Part shown: positions 13,343 to 24,481 of the stretch, piece by piece | Layout: each line of letters begins with the position of its first letter | How positions within the stretch are numbered: the stretch's first letter is position 1 | Source of the DNA: Diploscapter coronatus | Taxonomy: Eukaryota; Nematoda; Chromadorea; Rhabditida; Rhabditidae | DNA: 64,000 nt | Direction: 5' to 3' | Assembly (NCBI GenBank): GCA_964036155.1 | Contig: OZ038423.1 | Coordinates: forward strand, 14,275,249 to 14,339,248 | Program-made: the position numbers and the translations under genes | Notes under the pieces: model-generated | The model's database searches: none | What the model was told of the DNA's origin: nothing | The model's input: only the letters and a program-made list of their open reading frames with translations

Positions 13343-15112
13343 ATGCTCAAAACTATCCTATTCTTGGCTGTCGCTGCCCTTTGCATTACCGGCATCCAAT
13401 CGAGACCAGCCGTGGATCCAAGCCTCGTTCCATTGAGTAAAAATTTCAGAGGATACTGATTATTTTCAAAAACTGAGCACTTACCTCTGTAGTTACGCAG
13501 AACTTTTTTTTGTTGAAAATATAGTCTTTATTAATGCAATAAATTAACTAAAATCTAAAGTTGTTCAGAAGATTAACCTAAAGATTTCAGTTGGTTACTT
13601 CAGAGCAATGTTAAAAGAGGTCGGAGCCGCAATCAAGGGAAAATTATCGGACAAAGAAATCGATGGCGTCAAGAAGGTAGCTTTTCTAAGATTTTCTCTT
13701 CCTAAACTATTCATCAATATCGTCCTCCTGTATTCTACTCCCAGTTTCTCTGAAAACTCCTGTGAAATTTGAGAATAAATGTGAATGTAGAATGTCGAAT
13801 TGAATTATTTTCCATCCTAATTTATCGGAAGATCGAAATTTTTCAGGTACTTGGTATCATGTTCGACAACTCCAAGTCTGACGCCGATAAGGTAACTGCT
13901 CTGAAGACCATCGCTAAGGAACACAAGAAAGGATTCATGGACGAAGATGTATGAATTCAGATAATTTTTTGGCAAAAATAAAATTAGTATACTTTCCACA
14001 ATATTTATCCTATTTTTTCAGAACTAATATAGAAATCTTCAAACTTAAAGAAAACATACTCACATAAATGATATAAAATTTAAAATAAGAATTTGAGGAA
14101 AAACTCGAAGCGAAGGTCAAAGCGATGAGCAAATTCGTTGACTTTTTCACTAAAGAAATCTACGATAAAGCTAGTCCAAGAGTAAGTTATAGCAAAATTA
14201 CCTGACTTGAGCTCCGAATTTTATTTAGGTAAAGAATTTCCTGAATGAATTGGGCAACTTCGGAAAGAATTTCTTCGAGAACGTCGCGAAATCTGATGCC
14301 GAACTCGATAAAGAGGTAAGTTTTCTATTGCAGCTGATTGTTTCTTCGAACTTAAGACCAGGTCTGTTCAAAACATTCCCATCTCGCGCTTTTCCGTACT
14401 GTTTTCATGAACTTTTTCCGTAAACTTCAGTTGATATTTTTAGGACATACTTGGTCCATACCTTATTCAGACACGAATACGTTGCTGTGATAAATATAAT
14501 TGAATCTTCGTCCTAATAATTTTCACCCTATTTCAGATCTCTAAAGTTTTCGATGGATTAACTATCGGGGACTTTGCGGAAATCAAGGCGCTGATGGATA
14601 AACTCAACGTTAGATTTTATATTTTAAAGAAAAAGTTAGAATAGAATGGATTACGATCAACGAACAATGCCATGATATGAAATGAGCATGTTATCCCCTA
14701 ACCAAAATGAATAAAAGCCCATTCATCTCATTCAACTTCGCTTCTTTTCCCTGCCTACCAGCTTCTCTTTGCAATAAACCTCCGCTACTATCGAATATTG
14801 TCAGATGGGGAGGTTGTGTCGGATCCACACAGTAAAACAAGAAAACAAAAGGCAGTTGTCAGAGCTCAACAAGTGATAGTCCTTGTCATAACACAATAAA
14901 AGAACGGGGAAAGTGCCACTAGACATTAGCAATAGTGTTTTTCAAGGCTATTGGGAGAGAAAAGCATTTTTATTACCAAACTAAAATTAAAATAACAATT
15001 TTAGGCGAAGATGGATGAGGTAAAGGAGGAAGAGGGTCTCAAGATACCTGGTCTGGACGTCGATAAGTACGTAAAGAAGTACAGCGGTGCTTCTGCCGTC
15101 AAAGCCAACTGA
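13343..15112 (+). CDS. Secreted helical lipid-binding-like protein (FAR/Gp-FAR-1-like)
   Basis: Seven exons, nearly all joined in phase 0, encode about 200 residues. There is a clear signal peptide (MLKTILFLAVAALCITGIQS) and a mature chain rich in Lys, Glu, Asp and Ala predicted to be all-helical. Segments read GKLSDKEIDGVKKVLGIM, DADKVTALKTIAKEHKKGF, DFFTKEIYDKASPRVKNFL and DVDKYVKKYSGASAVKAN, with no Cys after the leader. Length, helix content and the pattern LKTIAKEHK...KVKAM...VKNFLNEL resemble nematode fatty-acid- and retinol-binding proteins; SXP/RAL-2 (DUF148) proteins are the main alternative. A splice acceptor (AATTTCAG) lies five bases before the ATG, as expected for SL1 trans-splicing. 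Intron 6 is long (about 14609-15003) because of a GC-richer insert. This is the only + gene inside the receptor array. Its function in lipid carriage is inferred from the family. Confidence 0.6.
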
Positions 15113-15901
15113 AGGACCACTAATTGTTACTTTTATCATATATTGATTGTAATTGAACCGATAATTGATAAATATTGAATTCTTCATTCTAATTGAATTG
15201 TGAGATTTTGAAGTTGAAGAAAGCTTCGAAGGCAATTTTTAGAATATTTGTTTGCGCATTATCTCATGTTTATTAACAATCATACAGATAAAATCAGGAC
15301 ACATGCAAGTGGGAGAAGGAACAAACATCGATAACCGTAATCCTGAGTAGAGATAATTTATCTTGATTTTTCAAAATTAAATTATCATTTCTATTTGTAT
15401 CAAACTACGTATATCGATGCTATTTTAATTTCGTGCAAATGTGGTGCGCAGGCTTATGACGTTGTTTTCGCTTGTTAACGAATACGATATTGTGCTTTCA
15501 GACAAGAAGTTGTTCGGAAGTTTTCCTGGTGATTGAGTCTTGGAAATGCTCATTAATCTTTTCATTGAATCACCATTTTTATAACTGAGCTTGTTTCACT
15601 CGACCTCAAATGCGGTCATCAGTTTGGATCTATCAATCCAAGGGGTCAATTTTCATTGATCTCTCATATAATTTTCTTCTTCATTCCTGATGCCTCGTAT
15701 ATATACGTTCACCACAATAAGTTAAAACCTAGATAATTTGGACGCTTGAAAGAATTGAGTGTCATTTGAAGGGATAATTATTTTTGCCATTTATTAGCTA
15801 GAATTTGACATTGCAAATAATGGTGAACATACAAACTATATCAACATTGACTCAAATCTAACAATTTTATGAGAAAAATCAAGGATAGCAGAGTTAATAA
15901 G
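15113..15901. other. Convergent 3' spacer
   Basis: DNA between the FAR-like gene and the last exon of receptor copy 4, which converge here. It should hold both 3' UTRs. No other element was recognised. Confidence 0.4.
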
Positions 15902-17588
15902 TCAAATTTGATCTCTCGTATGTCTTCGTAGAGTGGCAACTTTAGTCGTAATGGGTAAATTCCCGGTTATGAAAGTTGGGTGTATACTATTCGAAACCTA
16001 AAAAATCAGATATATTTATTTTTCTCTCGATAAATAAGCTATTTACCTCCGTGTTTGTCATGAGCTTGTACCCATAGAGTATCTTGAAAAACATGCGTCG
16101 AAAAACCGTATTGAACAACGCGTATATGACGAAGTTAAAGGCACTAAAATTGAAAAAAAAAAAATATAAGATTTAGCCATTATCTAACCTATTGAAAATT
16201 AGCAGAATATTTGATACTGGGTCAACCCAATCTGGAAATCTGAAGCCCTCCACTCCGATAAGCATATCCAGAAACTTGAAGGCTTCCAAGGTATTGAACA
16301 CCAGAAAAGTTGCTACTAGGGTTAAACTCATGAAAGTAATTCTTCTGAAATTCGAAGAATTATGAGTTTCGGTTGAAAATTCTTTACCTCAAATGCTTCT
16401 CGTCCTCACTTCGCGAATTTTTCTTGATTTCTCGATTTTTGTAAACATTTCGAATTATTTTTAGCACATTGGCGTTCAAAACTATCATGATAACCCTGAA
16501 TTTGAAATGATTGTTGAAAAGATATAACTGCTCACCATGGAATGATCAAGTTAGTTGAAATGTACACATAGTTATTGTAGACATCAAAATAGATATAACT
16601 GTTAGCAAAATCTGACGCCGCTTCTCGGCCACACGGGTCATATGTCAATTCGAAAAACACTGGAAACTGAAGTAAAATGGATGATGTATTTGATTAACTT
16701 TTAATAAATTCTAAAATTTGCCTTATAAATTAAAGAAGTGATCGTAATGCAAGTCAAGACAATTATAGCCCGCCTAGGTGACCCCCATATTTTGTAGCGA
16801 AACGGGTATTTCACGGCGATGTACCGATCGATCGTCACTGCAACGCATATGTAAATGCTGCTGGTTCGAACGAAATTTATGATTCCCAAACAAATTGGAT
16901 CGTGCCACCAGTAGAATTGGCATATTTTGCTCTCTGGGTAATAGCCCTAAATTAAAATAAATTTGAAATAAAATTTTGAAGAGTGCGATAAACTCATTTT
17001 GAGTGTTTAGAATAGTACAGTAGCGAACAGAATTCTTCCATTAGCTCTCTTCCTAGTTTTGTAAGTACCCTATTCTGGCAAAATATCTACGTAATTCGAT
17101 AATTCCGAATGCTGAGTTGAAAATCTACTTCGAGTTGAATGGATCGAGAACTTTGCTCGCTACTGTATGTCTATCAAGATATATCAATAAGTATCGCATT
17201 ATAAATTTAAAATACCTGAATATAACACAATTCACTAGTCGTTAAAGATAGCGTGCAGAGGTCAATAAATACGAAATCATACAATGATAAAACCGCTAAA
17301 TAGATGTTTAATGATGAGGTCCTGGAAATAAATTGAATTTTGACAATACAACTATGAACACAACCTCATTTGCTTCCTTGTAAACACGAAGAAAGATAGA
17401 AGTGTACCTAGAGTGCCTATTATGGCAATAATCGGCAAGAGGTACAAATATCCATAATAGTAAAATGGATCGTATTCATAATCATAATAACAGCATACGG
17501 TATAATTCATTAATTTCTCATATTCTTCATCACATTTGGTTGCTTCGTACACATACTCTACTGGATCAATCGGTGTAAATTGAGACAT
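15902..17588 (-). CDS. FMRFamide/neuropeptide-receptor-like GPCR, array copy 4
   Basis: Exon 1 (about 17355-17588) encodes an acidic, Tyr-rich N-terminus (CCYYDYEYDPFYYYGYLY) and TM1 ending FTRKQMR. The TM2 exon (about 17215-17322) reads SSLNIYLAVLSLYDFVF and ends in the TM3 Cys segment ELCYIQ. The TM3/TM4 exon (about 16727-16949) reads SSIYICVAVTIDRYIAVKYP, with WGSPRRA after it. The loop-2 exon has FFELTYDPCG, the TM5 exon RVIMIVLNANVLKII, the TM6 exon RRITFMSLTLVATFLVFN, and the TM7 exon SAFNFVIYALFNTVFRRMF. The last exon ends ...LRRHTRDQI at TGA 15902-15904. Every splice keeps the frame. With copy 3 it forms a WG-type subgroup distinguished from the CTPKRA copies. It is a plasma-membrane receptor with an unknown ligand. 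Confidence 0.8.
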
Positions 17589-17784
17589 TTCTGAAAGAAA
17601 TAATGATACAAATTTTTGGAAATATAATAGCAGTAAAAATGGAAAAAATCACGTTATGAATTCAGTCTGCAACACATTGGTATAGCAAACAAATTTAAGC
17701 TAAATTATTTCACTATTTCTATTTTGTGAACGAATGTTAAAATAAATTTGGGCCAGATGAAAATTTATGATGAATTCAATACAA

Positions 17785-17882
17785 CTTGGTGAAATGACTT
17801 GCGAATAATATCAGATCAAGGATTAAAATTAACGCCACGAGTAGGTTTCCCACAAATTGCTGCACTACAATCATTCCACACC
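17785..17882 (-). pseudogene. Possible relic of a receptor TM2 exon
   Basis: A splice-acceptor-like site precedes an open stretch reading VGNLLVALILILDLILFAS, then a stop. Its layout resembles the TM2 exon of the neighbouring receptors (LNIYLAVLSLYDFVFI): a small residue after N, the conserved Asp and a hydrophobic run, but the SSLN start is lost. It lies upstream of copy 4 and downstream of copy 5, where a lost copy could have stood. Chance similarity of a hydrophobic stretch cannot be excluded. Confidence 0.25.
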
Positions 17883-18530
17883 TACGAATAGAGAATATTT
17901 TCTTGCATGAAAGGTGATCAAACTTCGGTAAGTATAATTCCATTTCTAACATACAAAAATTCGAAGATTTTTGCACACTTCTAAATTTCTCATAAGCTAA
18001 AAAGTTAAAGTCTAACAGGTAAATTTATTAGGAAAGACAATTTGAACACTATAATTCTTTATTTAAGATATGAACCATAATAATTTTAAATTCAAATAAT
18101 AACAGGTTAAAGTTTGAATCTTTTTGCACAAGTCCGAGTTCGTAATTGCATGGAAATTACTTCTCAAGAACGCGAACCTTTTTTCATAGTAATAAAAGTA
18201 ATGGAGTTGCAAATGTTATGTTAAGACTTGAGCGCTTTCAATGTGCTAGGTAGACGATGATTAACTTCAACTAAACTACATGCAAAAAAGTTGCAAGCAC
18301 CTCATTTATTGGACATGATATGATATTGTGAAAAATAGTCACATACAGGGATAAGAAGATATTCCAAAATTCAGAATAAGTCAAACGTCTTCATTTAACA
18401 GAGTCGTATGAGATGTTTACCATTTTCCCATGTTCTATGATCCAAGGTTTTGAGCTCAACAATATACAAATATTATTAAAAAATAGGTATCGAACCATTA
18501 TTATTTGAACTAAGTTTTATTACTATATTT

Positions 18531-20416
18531 TCATTGGCTCTTTATTGTACTCCTCTGACTTTGTAGCCTCGACTGTACGGTATTTTGAGAGCTGATCGAC
18601 TGAAGATTTTTAATTACGGTGGAAAGTTTTCGATGATTTGGAAGGGAAGTAAAGCTAGTAATGTACTATATGAATGGTATGAGAAAGTAATAATCCATAT
18701 TTTACCTTTCTTTCTTATACTCCATATTAGATTACTCGATTTCTACCTCCACTAACTTTCCAAATGGTACAATTTTCTCATAAGACTTACATTCGTAAAA
18801 TCTCTGAGGGTTAGTCCACACAATAAAATTTCGAAGAACATTTTTCTGAAGCGTGGGTTGAAGAGAACGTAAATTGTGAAATTGAACGCACTGAAAATCA
18901 GTTGTTTATTATAAACACATAGGTTAATACTTTGAGAACGTATAAAAAATATGTGCAATATTCGATATATGAGAATAATTTCGACTCATCTTACCTATTG
19001 AATAAAATAAAAATATTTCCGATAGGGACTAACTGAGGTGGTGTGGAGATGTTAAAAGTGGCATTTAGAGGCTAAAATGTTGCTCTTTTCGACATTTTTG
19101 CTAATTTAGCATACCCTGTAAACTGAATTTATCGAGTTGAACAGGATAAAGCAAAATATCATCGCTGTTGCCATTAGAGTGCATCTTCTCTTATTCGAGT
19201 CGTTTTTAGCGTCTTTGCCTTGCATATTACCACGAACTTTGTAGGCCTGATGCACCAAATATACGATGTAGGAATTGAGGGAGATCATTATTATCCTGAG
19301 TTTTCAAAGTTAGCTATGAAAAATTACGAGTTTTACCATGGAATGATTACATTGAGCAAAATGTTGGTGTAAATATGATAGTAGACTTCCATAAATGGTC
19401 CTTTGCCAAACTTGGTATGAATTAACAAGCCGCAGTCCTCGTCGTCGTTAATCAGCTCGAAGAATACGGGTATCTAAATTAGTTAACCTTTTTATTCCAA
19501 AAAGTTTGAGCTTATTGTTAGGAGTAACTAACGAACATAATTTTTAATATGATATTCGATAGTGACTAACCCTGTAAATAAGTGTAAATACAGTAATCCC
19601 AACTAAGATCATCACAGCCTTCTTCGGAGTACACCAGATCTTCGAATGAAGTGGATACCGAACAGCGATATATCGATCCACGGTCACTGCTAAACAGACG
19701 TAGACGTTCAGCGTTCGTGAAATGTGCATAACTCTCGCAGTGTGCACTCCAGTCATCCAAAATATCCGACAATACCAATTATAGGTGAAATCCTGAAGTT
19801 AGAATTTGAGGAAATTTTATTTGCAATCATTCTGTATATCGTGGCATAAAATTGAATAAGCATCTATGAATTTCGCGAAATCGTGAGATTTTCAGATTAT
19901 ACTTTTATTGCTTTGTACACACATTTAATCGACATGCATCACTTGTAGAGAAAAATATCGCACTAGATCCAAGCAGCAAGATATCAACAGCTGATAAGCC
20001 GGCCAAGTATATGTTTAGCGAAGAATTTCTGAATAATTGACAAAATGAAAGATAAATTAGGTAAAAAATTTACCGCATTTGCTTTTTCGTGAATACAATA
20101 ATACAGATACTCGCTGCGATAATTCCAATGATGGATATGAGAGGAACAACGACAATGTAGCCATACACCCGAAATGGCTCGAAGTTTCGGCCCACATAGC
20201 TAAAATTACAATTCAGTTTATATAGATTGATTAAAACACAACTATTAACGCATTGCTATTTATCATAAATTCACAACCAAAGTTAGTTAGGAAAAACTAT
20301 TGAAACGAAAAGTTTCGATAAATAAATAAAACTTACGGATATCCACAGCCATCTTTGTATTCACACGATGGGTGGCATTCGTATGTATCGTTTTCAGAAG
20401 GTATTAGGAAACCCAT
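18531..20416 (-). CDS. FMRFamide/neuropeptide-receptor-like GPCR, array copy 5
   Basis: Exon 1 (about 20336-20416) encodes an N-terminus with three Cys (MGFLIPSENDTYECHPSCEY). The next exon gives TM1 ending FTKKQMR, then SSLNIYLAGLSAVDILLL for TM2. The TM3 exon (about 19573-19791) reads LNVYVCLAVTVDRYIAVRYP followed by LHSKIWCTPKKA. Loop 2 (about 19339-19472) has FFELINDDEDCG. TM5 and TM6 lie in one exon (about 19110-19294; MISLNSYIVYLVHQAYKVRG ... RRCTLMATAMIFCF). A small exon has PQLVPIGNIFILFNS, and the TM7 exon reads AFNFTIYVLFNPRFRKMF. A last exon (18531 to about 18666) encodes a Ser/Gln-rich tail KLSTVIKNLQSISSQNT, clearly related to the tail of copy 6. This is a close paralogue of copy 6, sharing the Cys-rich N-terminal exon. 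It appears intact. Confidence 0.8.
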
Positions 20417-21420
20417 CGGAAACTATTCATCTACTAAAGTGACCTGCTAAATTTCAATCCAAGATCAGAAGTGACAATAAAGAAACGAATTATTAACAAC
20501 GAAAAACATGAAAAATGAAAGAAACTGATTGATATCCTGAATTAACCGTATGACTTTTCCTTCAAATGTGTTCTTCAAGGGTATTAGGATAAGGCTGGAC
20601 CAGCTGCATCATTTGTTCTTTTTCCCGAACACCAACGTAATTACAAGTCAAAACTCACACAGAGTTACCTCAACTTGTGGTCTTAAAACGCATAAAAAGA
20701 TGAAAACACGCAGGGCTCATTTTTTTAAGAGCGATATCGATAAATGTTCAGGAGCATGCAGAATTTGCATGTCTAGTTTGAGCAAGTAGAGTACATGACA
20801 AACGTTCCAAATTCAATAATCGATTTCCAGTCTTTCTTTCGTCTAACTTTGAAGCTTCAGGATTCCTTTTCTTTCTATGAAAAAGAATCTTAGCTATACA
20901 TTATTTTATACTAGAAAAAGGTCAATATGTATGCTCAAAATAAATAGCATAAAGTTCAATTTTGAGTATTTATCCAAAAATTGTATTTGGATGAGATGAT
21001 GCCGAAAGAATCATTTGGATGCCAATTAATTTATGTTCGGAAGGAGAAAAATAAATATATCTATAAATAAAATTAGGTAAAACATAACAAAATGCTTAGA
21101 TAATGAAAAAGACAATGGTGCTATTTTTAATATTTTATCATAAAAATTAAATGAAAATATATCTGCACCTAAAAATTTTAGCTTATAGCTAAGGAAGTAT
21201 AAATCGATAATTATAAAACCCTTCCTTAGTGAGAGATTCGCTGAACTGTGACGAACTAAAGCAGTTGTCCTTTATAGTCAATATATCAATGTAAAAAACT
21301 ACTAGATATAGCGATAAGGTTTGCGAACAAGAGAAAAAACTATACACAGGTCTTTACCGTATATGTAGGTTATTAAATATCAATTAAAACTTAAGCCAGA
21401 CAATATACTAGATGACCTTT
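20417..21420. other. Spacer between receptor copies 5 and 6
   Basis: AT-rich intergenic DNA. Around 21300-21360 a stretch with AAAAAACTATACACAGGTCT resembles DNA at about 24260-24320 and 26820-26860, so the 3' flanks of array copies were duplicated with the genes. Confidence 0.4.
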
Positions 21421-21489
21421 TCATATTTTATTCCTATAAATATGTTCATCGCAAAGCAGCACAAAAAGTAACAGGAAATACTCGAATTC

Positions 21490-21584
21490 ATCTTCAGACT
21501 CTGCTAACTTTAAACTTTGGTAGATGTGACCGATTTCTAGAGCAGATGTTAGTGGAACCGGTATGCAGACAGACATTACTCGGC
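21490..21584 (-). pseudogene. Orphan or alternative C-terminal exon downstream of copy 6
   Basis: An open stretch reads SNVCLHTGSTNICSRNRSHL then a few residues and a TGA. It is a clear match to the real last exon of copy 7 (SKSLHTGSTNISTKDWSHSS). Copy 6 already has a stop at 21684 after reading through its TM7 exon, so this exon is either an alternative terminal exon or a relic left after the coding end moved upstream. Confidence 0.5.
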
Positions 21585-21683
21585 AAAAACAAAAAATGTA
21601 TTGATCATAATCAGCCAACCTTCAACCTTCATACCTGAAAACTAAACTTGTACGGATGATAAATAAATATATGTTACCGTTTA

Positions 21684-23977
21684 TCAGAACGAAGATTGAC
21701 TACAGGACATTCCTTGACTATCTATCGTATTATTTTTCAGACTATGCAGCTTCGTTTGCGTAGTATTTTGTAGACTGGGTGACTGAAAATTATAATTTGT
21801 TATGGAAAATTTCCTTATTTGGCTAACATCGTGAAAACCTCTAGAAGTTATTCCGCACAGCAATGTCCGTAGGAACATTTGTCGGAAGCGCGGGTTGAAA
21901 AGAATGTAAATCATGAAGTTGAAAGCACTAAAAATCACGATAATTTCATTTCTAATATTAGAAATTAGAGTTTAGTTAAAAATAGGCAAATTTATTAAAA
22001 AATCAAGGAACTATATTTCTCCACCTATTACACATAATAAAAATATTTCCAACAGGTATGTATTGCGGTGGTATGTCGATGTTAAACGCTGCTAGTAGAG
22101 GCTAAATTAAAAATTGGGTAACTTTAAGGACTAATATCGCTACTGTCCGTGGCCAGCCAGCCACAATGACTTTGACGCGCAGTTCATGCATCGCTCAAAC
22201 GGACTTCTCTCCCCATTTTGCACTTTCCGCTCGTCTTTTCTCCGTGAACTGCCAACTCGCTGGAAAGGAGGTAGGTAGCGTCTAGTGCAGAAAAAGCGAC
22301 ACTCTTTCAATAACATTCATGGTAGTGTATAGGAGCATTGGATAAGATTTCCCTTCGTGCTCGTGCATTCGCCCGAGAGTTCGAAACTTGGCAAGAATGA
22401 AGAGAGCATTTAAAATTATGTATGCTGATTTAAAAAAGGCCAAAATGTAATATCTACATGGTGCGTCAAAGTCATCGTGGCTGGCCACGGACAGTAATGT
22501 GGAATACTCTGCAAACTGAATTGATAGAACTAGTAAGAATAAAGGCGAATATCATTACACAAGCCATTAGTGTGCATTTTCTGAAATAAAAATTTAATTT
22601 TCGATAACATAATTCTAAAATTATAGAACCTTTTATTTGAATCGCTTTTCGTTTCTTTGCCTTGCATTTTATCACGAATTTTATATGACTTGTGCACTAT
22701 GAATACAATATAACAGTTGAGAATTATCATAGCTATCCTGAACTTTCTGTTCAAAATTATTTTCTCGATTGAAATTAACGAAGTTTAATGAATTCCTCAC
22801 CATGGAATGACTACATTGACCGTCGCGCCAATGTAGACATGATAGTAGTTTTGAAAGAATGTGCTATTGCCAAATGCCGTAAGTATTAATAATCCGCAAT
22901 CGCTCTCGTCATTGGTCAGCTCGAATAATAATGGTAGCTAAAATTATCAGTTTCGCTACTATAGTGATTTTTCAACAATCGACATTCGCTATACATTTTT
23001 AATAAACCGAATCGAACCTCAATTTCTAAATTTGAATCCAGTCTAACCCACAAACTCCCGTTTCCTACCCCAAGAATATACATTTAAGGTTCTTTTTGCA
23101 AAATATCAATCAATTTTCCAAAAACGATTATCTTTAATCCTATTCATACCCGAAAAATAAGTGCAAATATCGTTATGCCAGCTAGGATCATCACAGCCCT
23201 CTTAGGAGTGCACCAAATCTTAGAATGAAACGGGTATTGTACAGCAATATATCGATCCACCGTTACTGCCAAGCATGTGTAAACATTCATTGTCCGAGAA
23301 ACGTGCAAAATTCTGGTAGAGTGAACTCCAGTCATCCAGAAAATTCGACACCATACATTATAGGTGAAACCCTTGATTATTTTGTGGGGCTATCCTTTTC
23401 TCTCTGACTTACCATGAGTCTGCAGGCATCACTGAGAGAGAAGACCATTGTGCTTGACCCTAGGAGTAAGATATCGACAGCTGATAAGCCGGCCAAGTAT
23501 ATGTTTAGCGAAGAATTCCTGAAGAAACGGCGCAATGAAAAAAACGTTCGATTTTACCGCATATGCTTCTTCGTAAACACAATGATGCAGACAACTGCAG
23601 CAATAATTCCAACAATTGATATGAATGGGACCACGACGATATAACCATAGGCTCGAATTGGTTCGAAACCACGTTTAGCATATCTGAACTAAAGATTTGC
23701 ATATTTGCAAGAATAATTTTCTCAATAAATTATTTCCATGAATCATTAAAGTTGTGTTAATTCATCAACCAACTTTTATTTTAAATTTAGAATACCCTGC
23801 ACTTTGAAAACTGCATATTCTTGACTGTCTTGTTGGAACATCTAGTTTTCAAGAGCCTAGTTTCTCCAATTTTGAAATTTCAAATAGAGTAACTTACGGA
23901 TATCCACATGTGTTCTGGTGTTCACATGACGGATGACATCCATATTCACCATTTCCAGTAGAATTCACAAGACTCAT
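21684..23977 (-). CDS. FMRFamide/neuropeptide-receptor-like GPCR, array copy 6
   Basis: Exon 1 (about 23899-23977) encodes the Cys-rich N-terminus MSLVNSTGNGEYGCHPSCEH, right after a CAG acceptor-like site. TM1 exon ends FTKKHMR; TM2 exon (about 23413-23520) reads SSLNIYLAGLSAVDILLL. The TM3 exon (about 23150-23370) reads MNVYTCLAVTVDRYIAVQYP and then SKIWCTPKRA. Loop 2 (about 22800-22937) has LFELTNDESDCG. TM5 has RIAMIILNCYIVFIVHKSYK and TM6 KCTLMACVMIFAFIL. A 352-bp transposable element sits in the following intron, then comes the exon with PQYIPVGNIFIMCN. The TM7 exon reads AFNFMIYILFNPRFRQMF and continues without an intron into a tail KFSITNYNFQSPSLQNTTQT, stop at 21684. Closest relative is copy 5, but the intron that separates TM7 from the tail there is absent here. 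It appears intact. Confidence 0.78.
22143..22494. mobile_element. MITE with terminal inverted repeats in an intron of receptor copy 6
   Basis: The ends CTGTCCGTGGCCAGCCA (left) and TGGCTGGCCACGGACAG (right) are inverted copies. The match continues inward about 35 bases through the ATGACTTTGACGC segment, with a four-base insertion at the left. TA flanks both ends, as in Tc1/mariner-type target duplications. The interior is GC-richer than the surroundings and has no transposase. It lies between the TM6 exon and the next small exon, so splicing must remove it. Confidence 0.8.
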
Positions 23978-24481
23978 CTGTTTCCTATGCAAATCAATAA
24001 GTTGAAGATAATGTGCCAAATTTCACGAATTTAAAGCGAATGCGAAACCTCGTTATTTTGAAAATTAAATTGACTCCGAACTAGTTGAAGTGATGTAGGG
24101 TTAAGGACAATTTTATTAGCACAAACAAAATATCGGGGCAATATAGTCAAGTTTATTCAATGAAACTTCAATCGATATTCCGATACTTATGGAAAATTTC
24201 GTTGAAAATTCATCAAATGAAACGAACTGCATCCGTCTGCTTTTATTGTAGAACATCGACGAAAACATACATATTTGATCTAAAGATAATATCTGCAGAC
24301 TTGAGAGGACCAAACTATATATACTTTTTTTTTTTTTTAATTTTAAACTTTACTGAATCCCTAACTGAAGTTACAACTAGGATAATAATCAAATTGATAT
24401 TTAACATTTTATTTTTTGGTAATATGTACATAAAGGAACAACTATAACGTGATAAATAACACTGAGTTCTTGAGTCCTTCT
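23978..24481. other. Short spacer between receptor copies 6 and 7
   Basis: Intergenic DNA with a T-run at about 24327-24338. No gene recognised. Confidence 0.4.

Noticed and set aside
24326..24340. T-run as a terminator
   Set aside because: Homopolymer in AT-rich intergenic DNA; not a pol III terminator, since no RNA gene lies before it.
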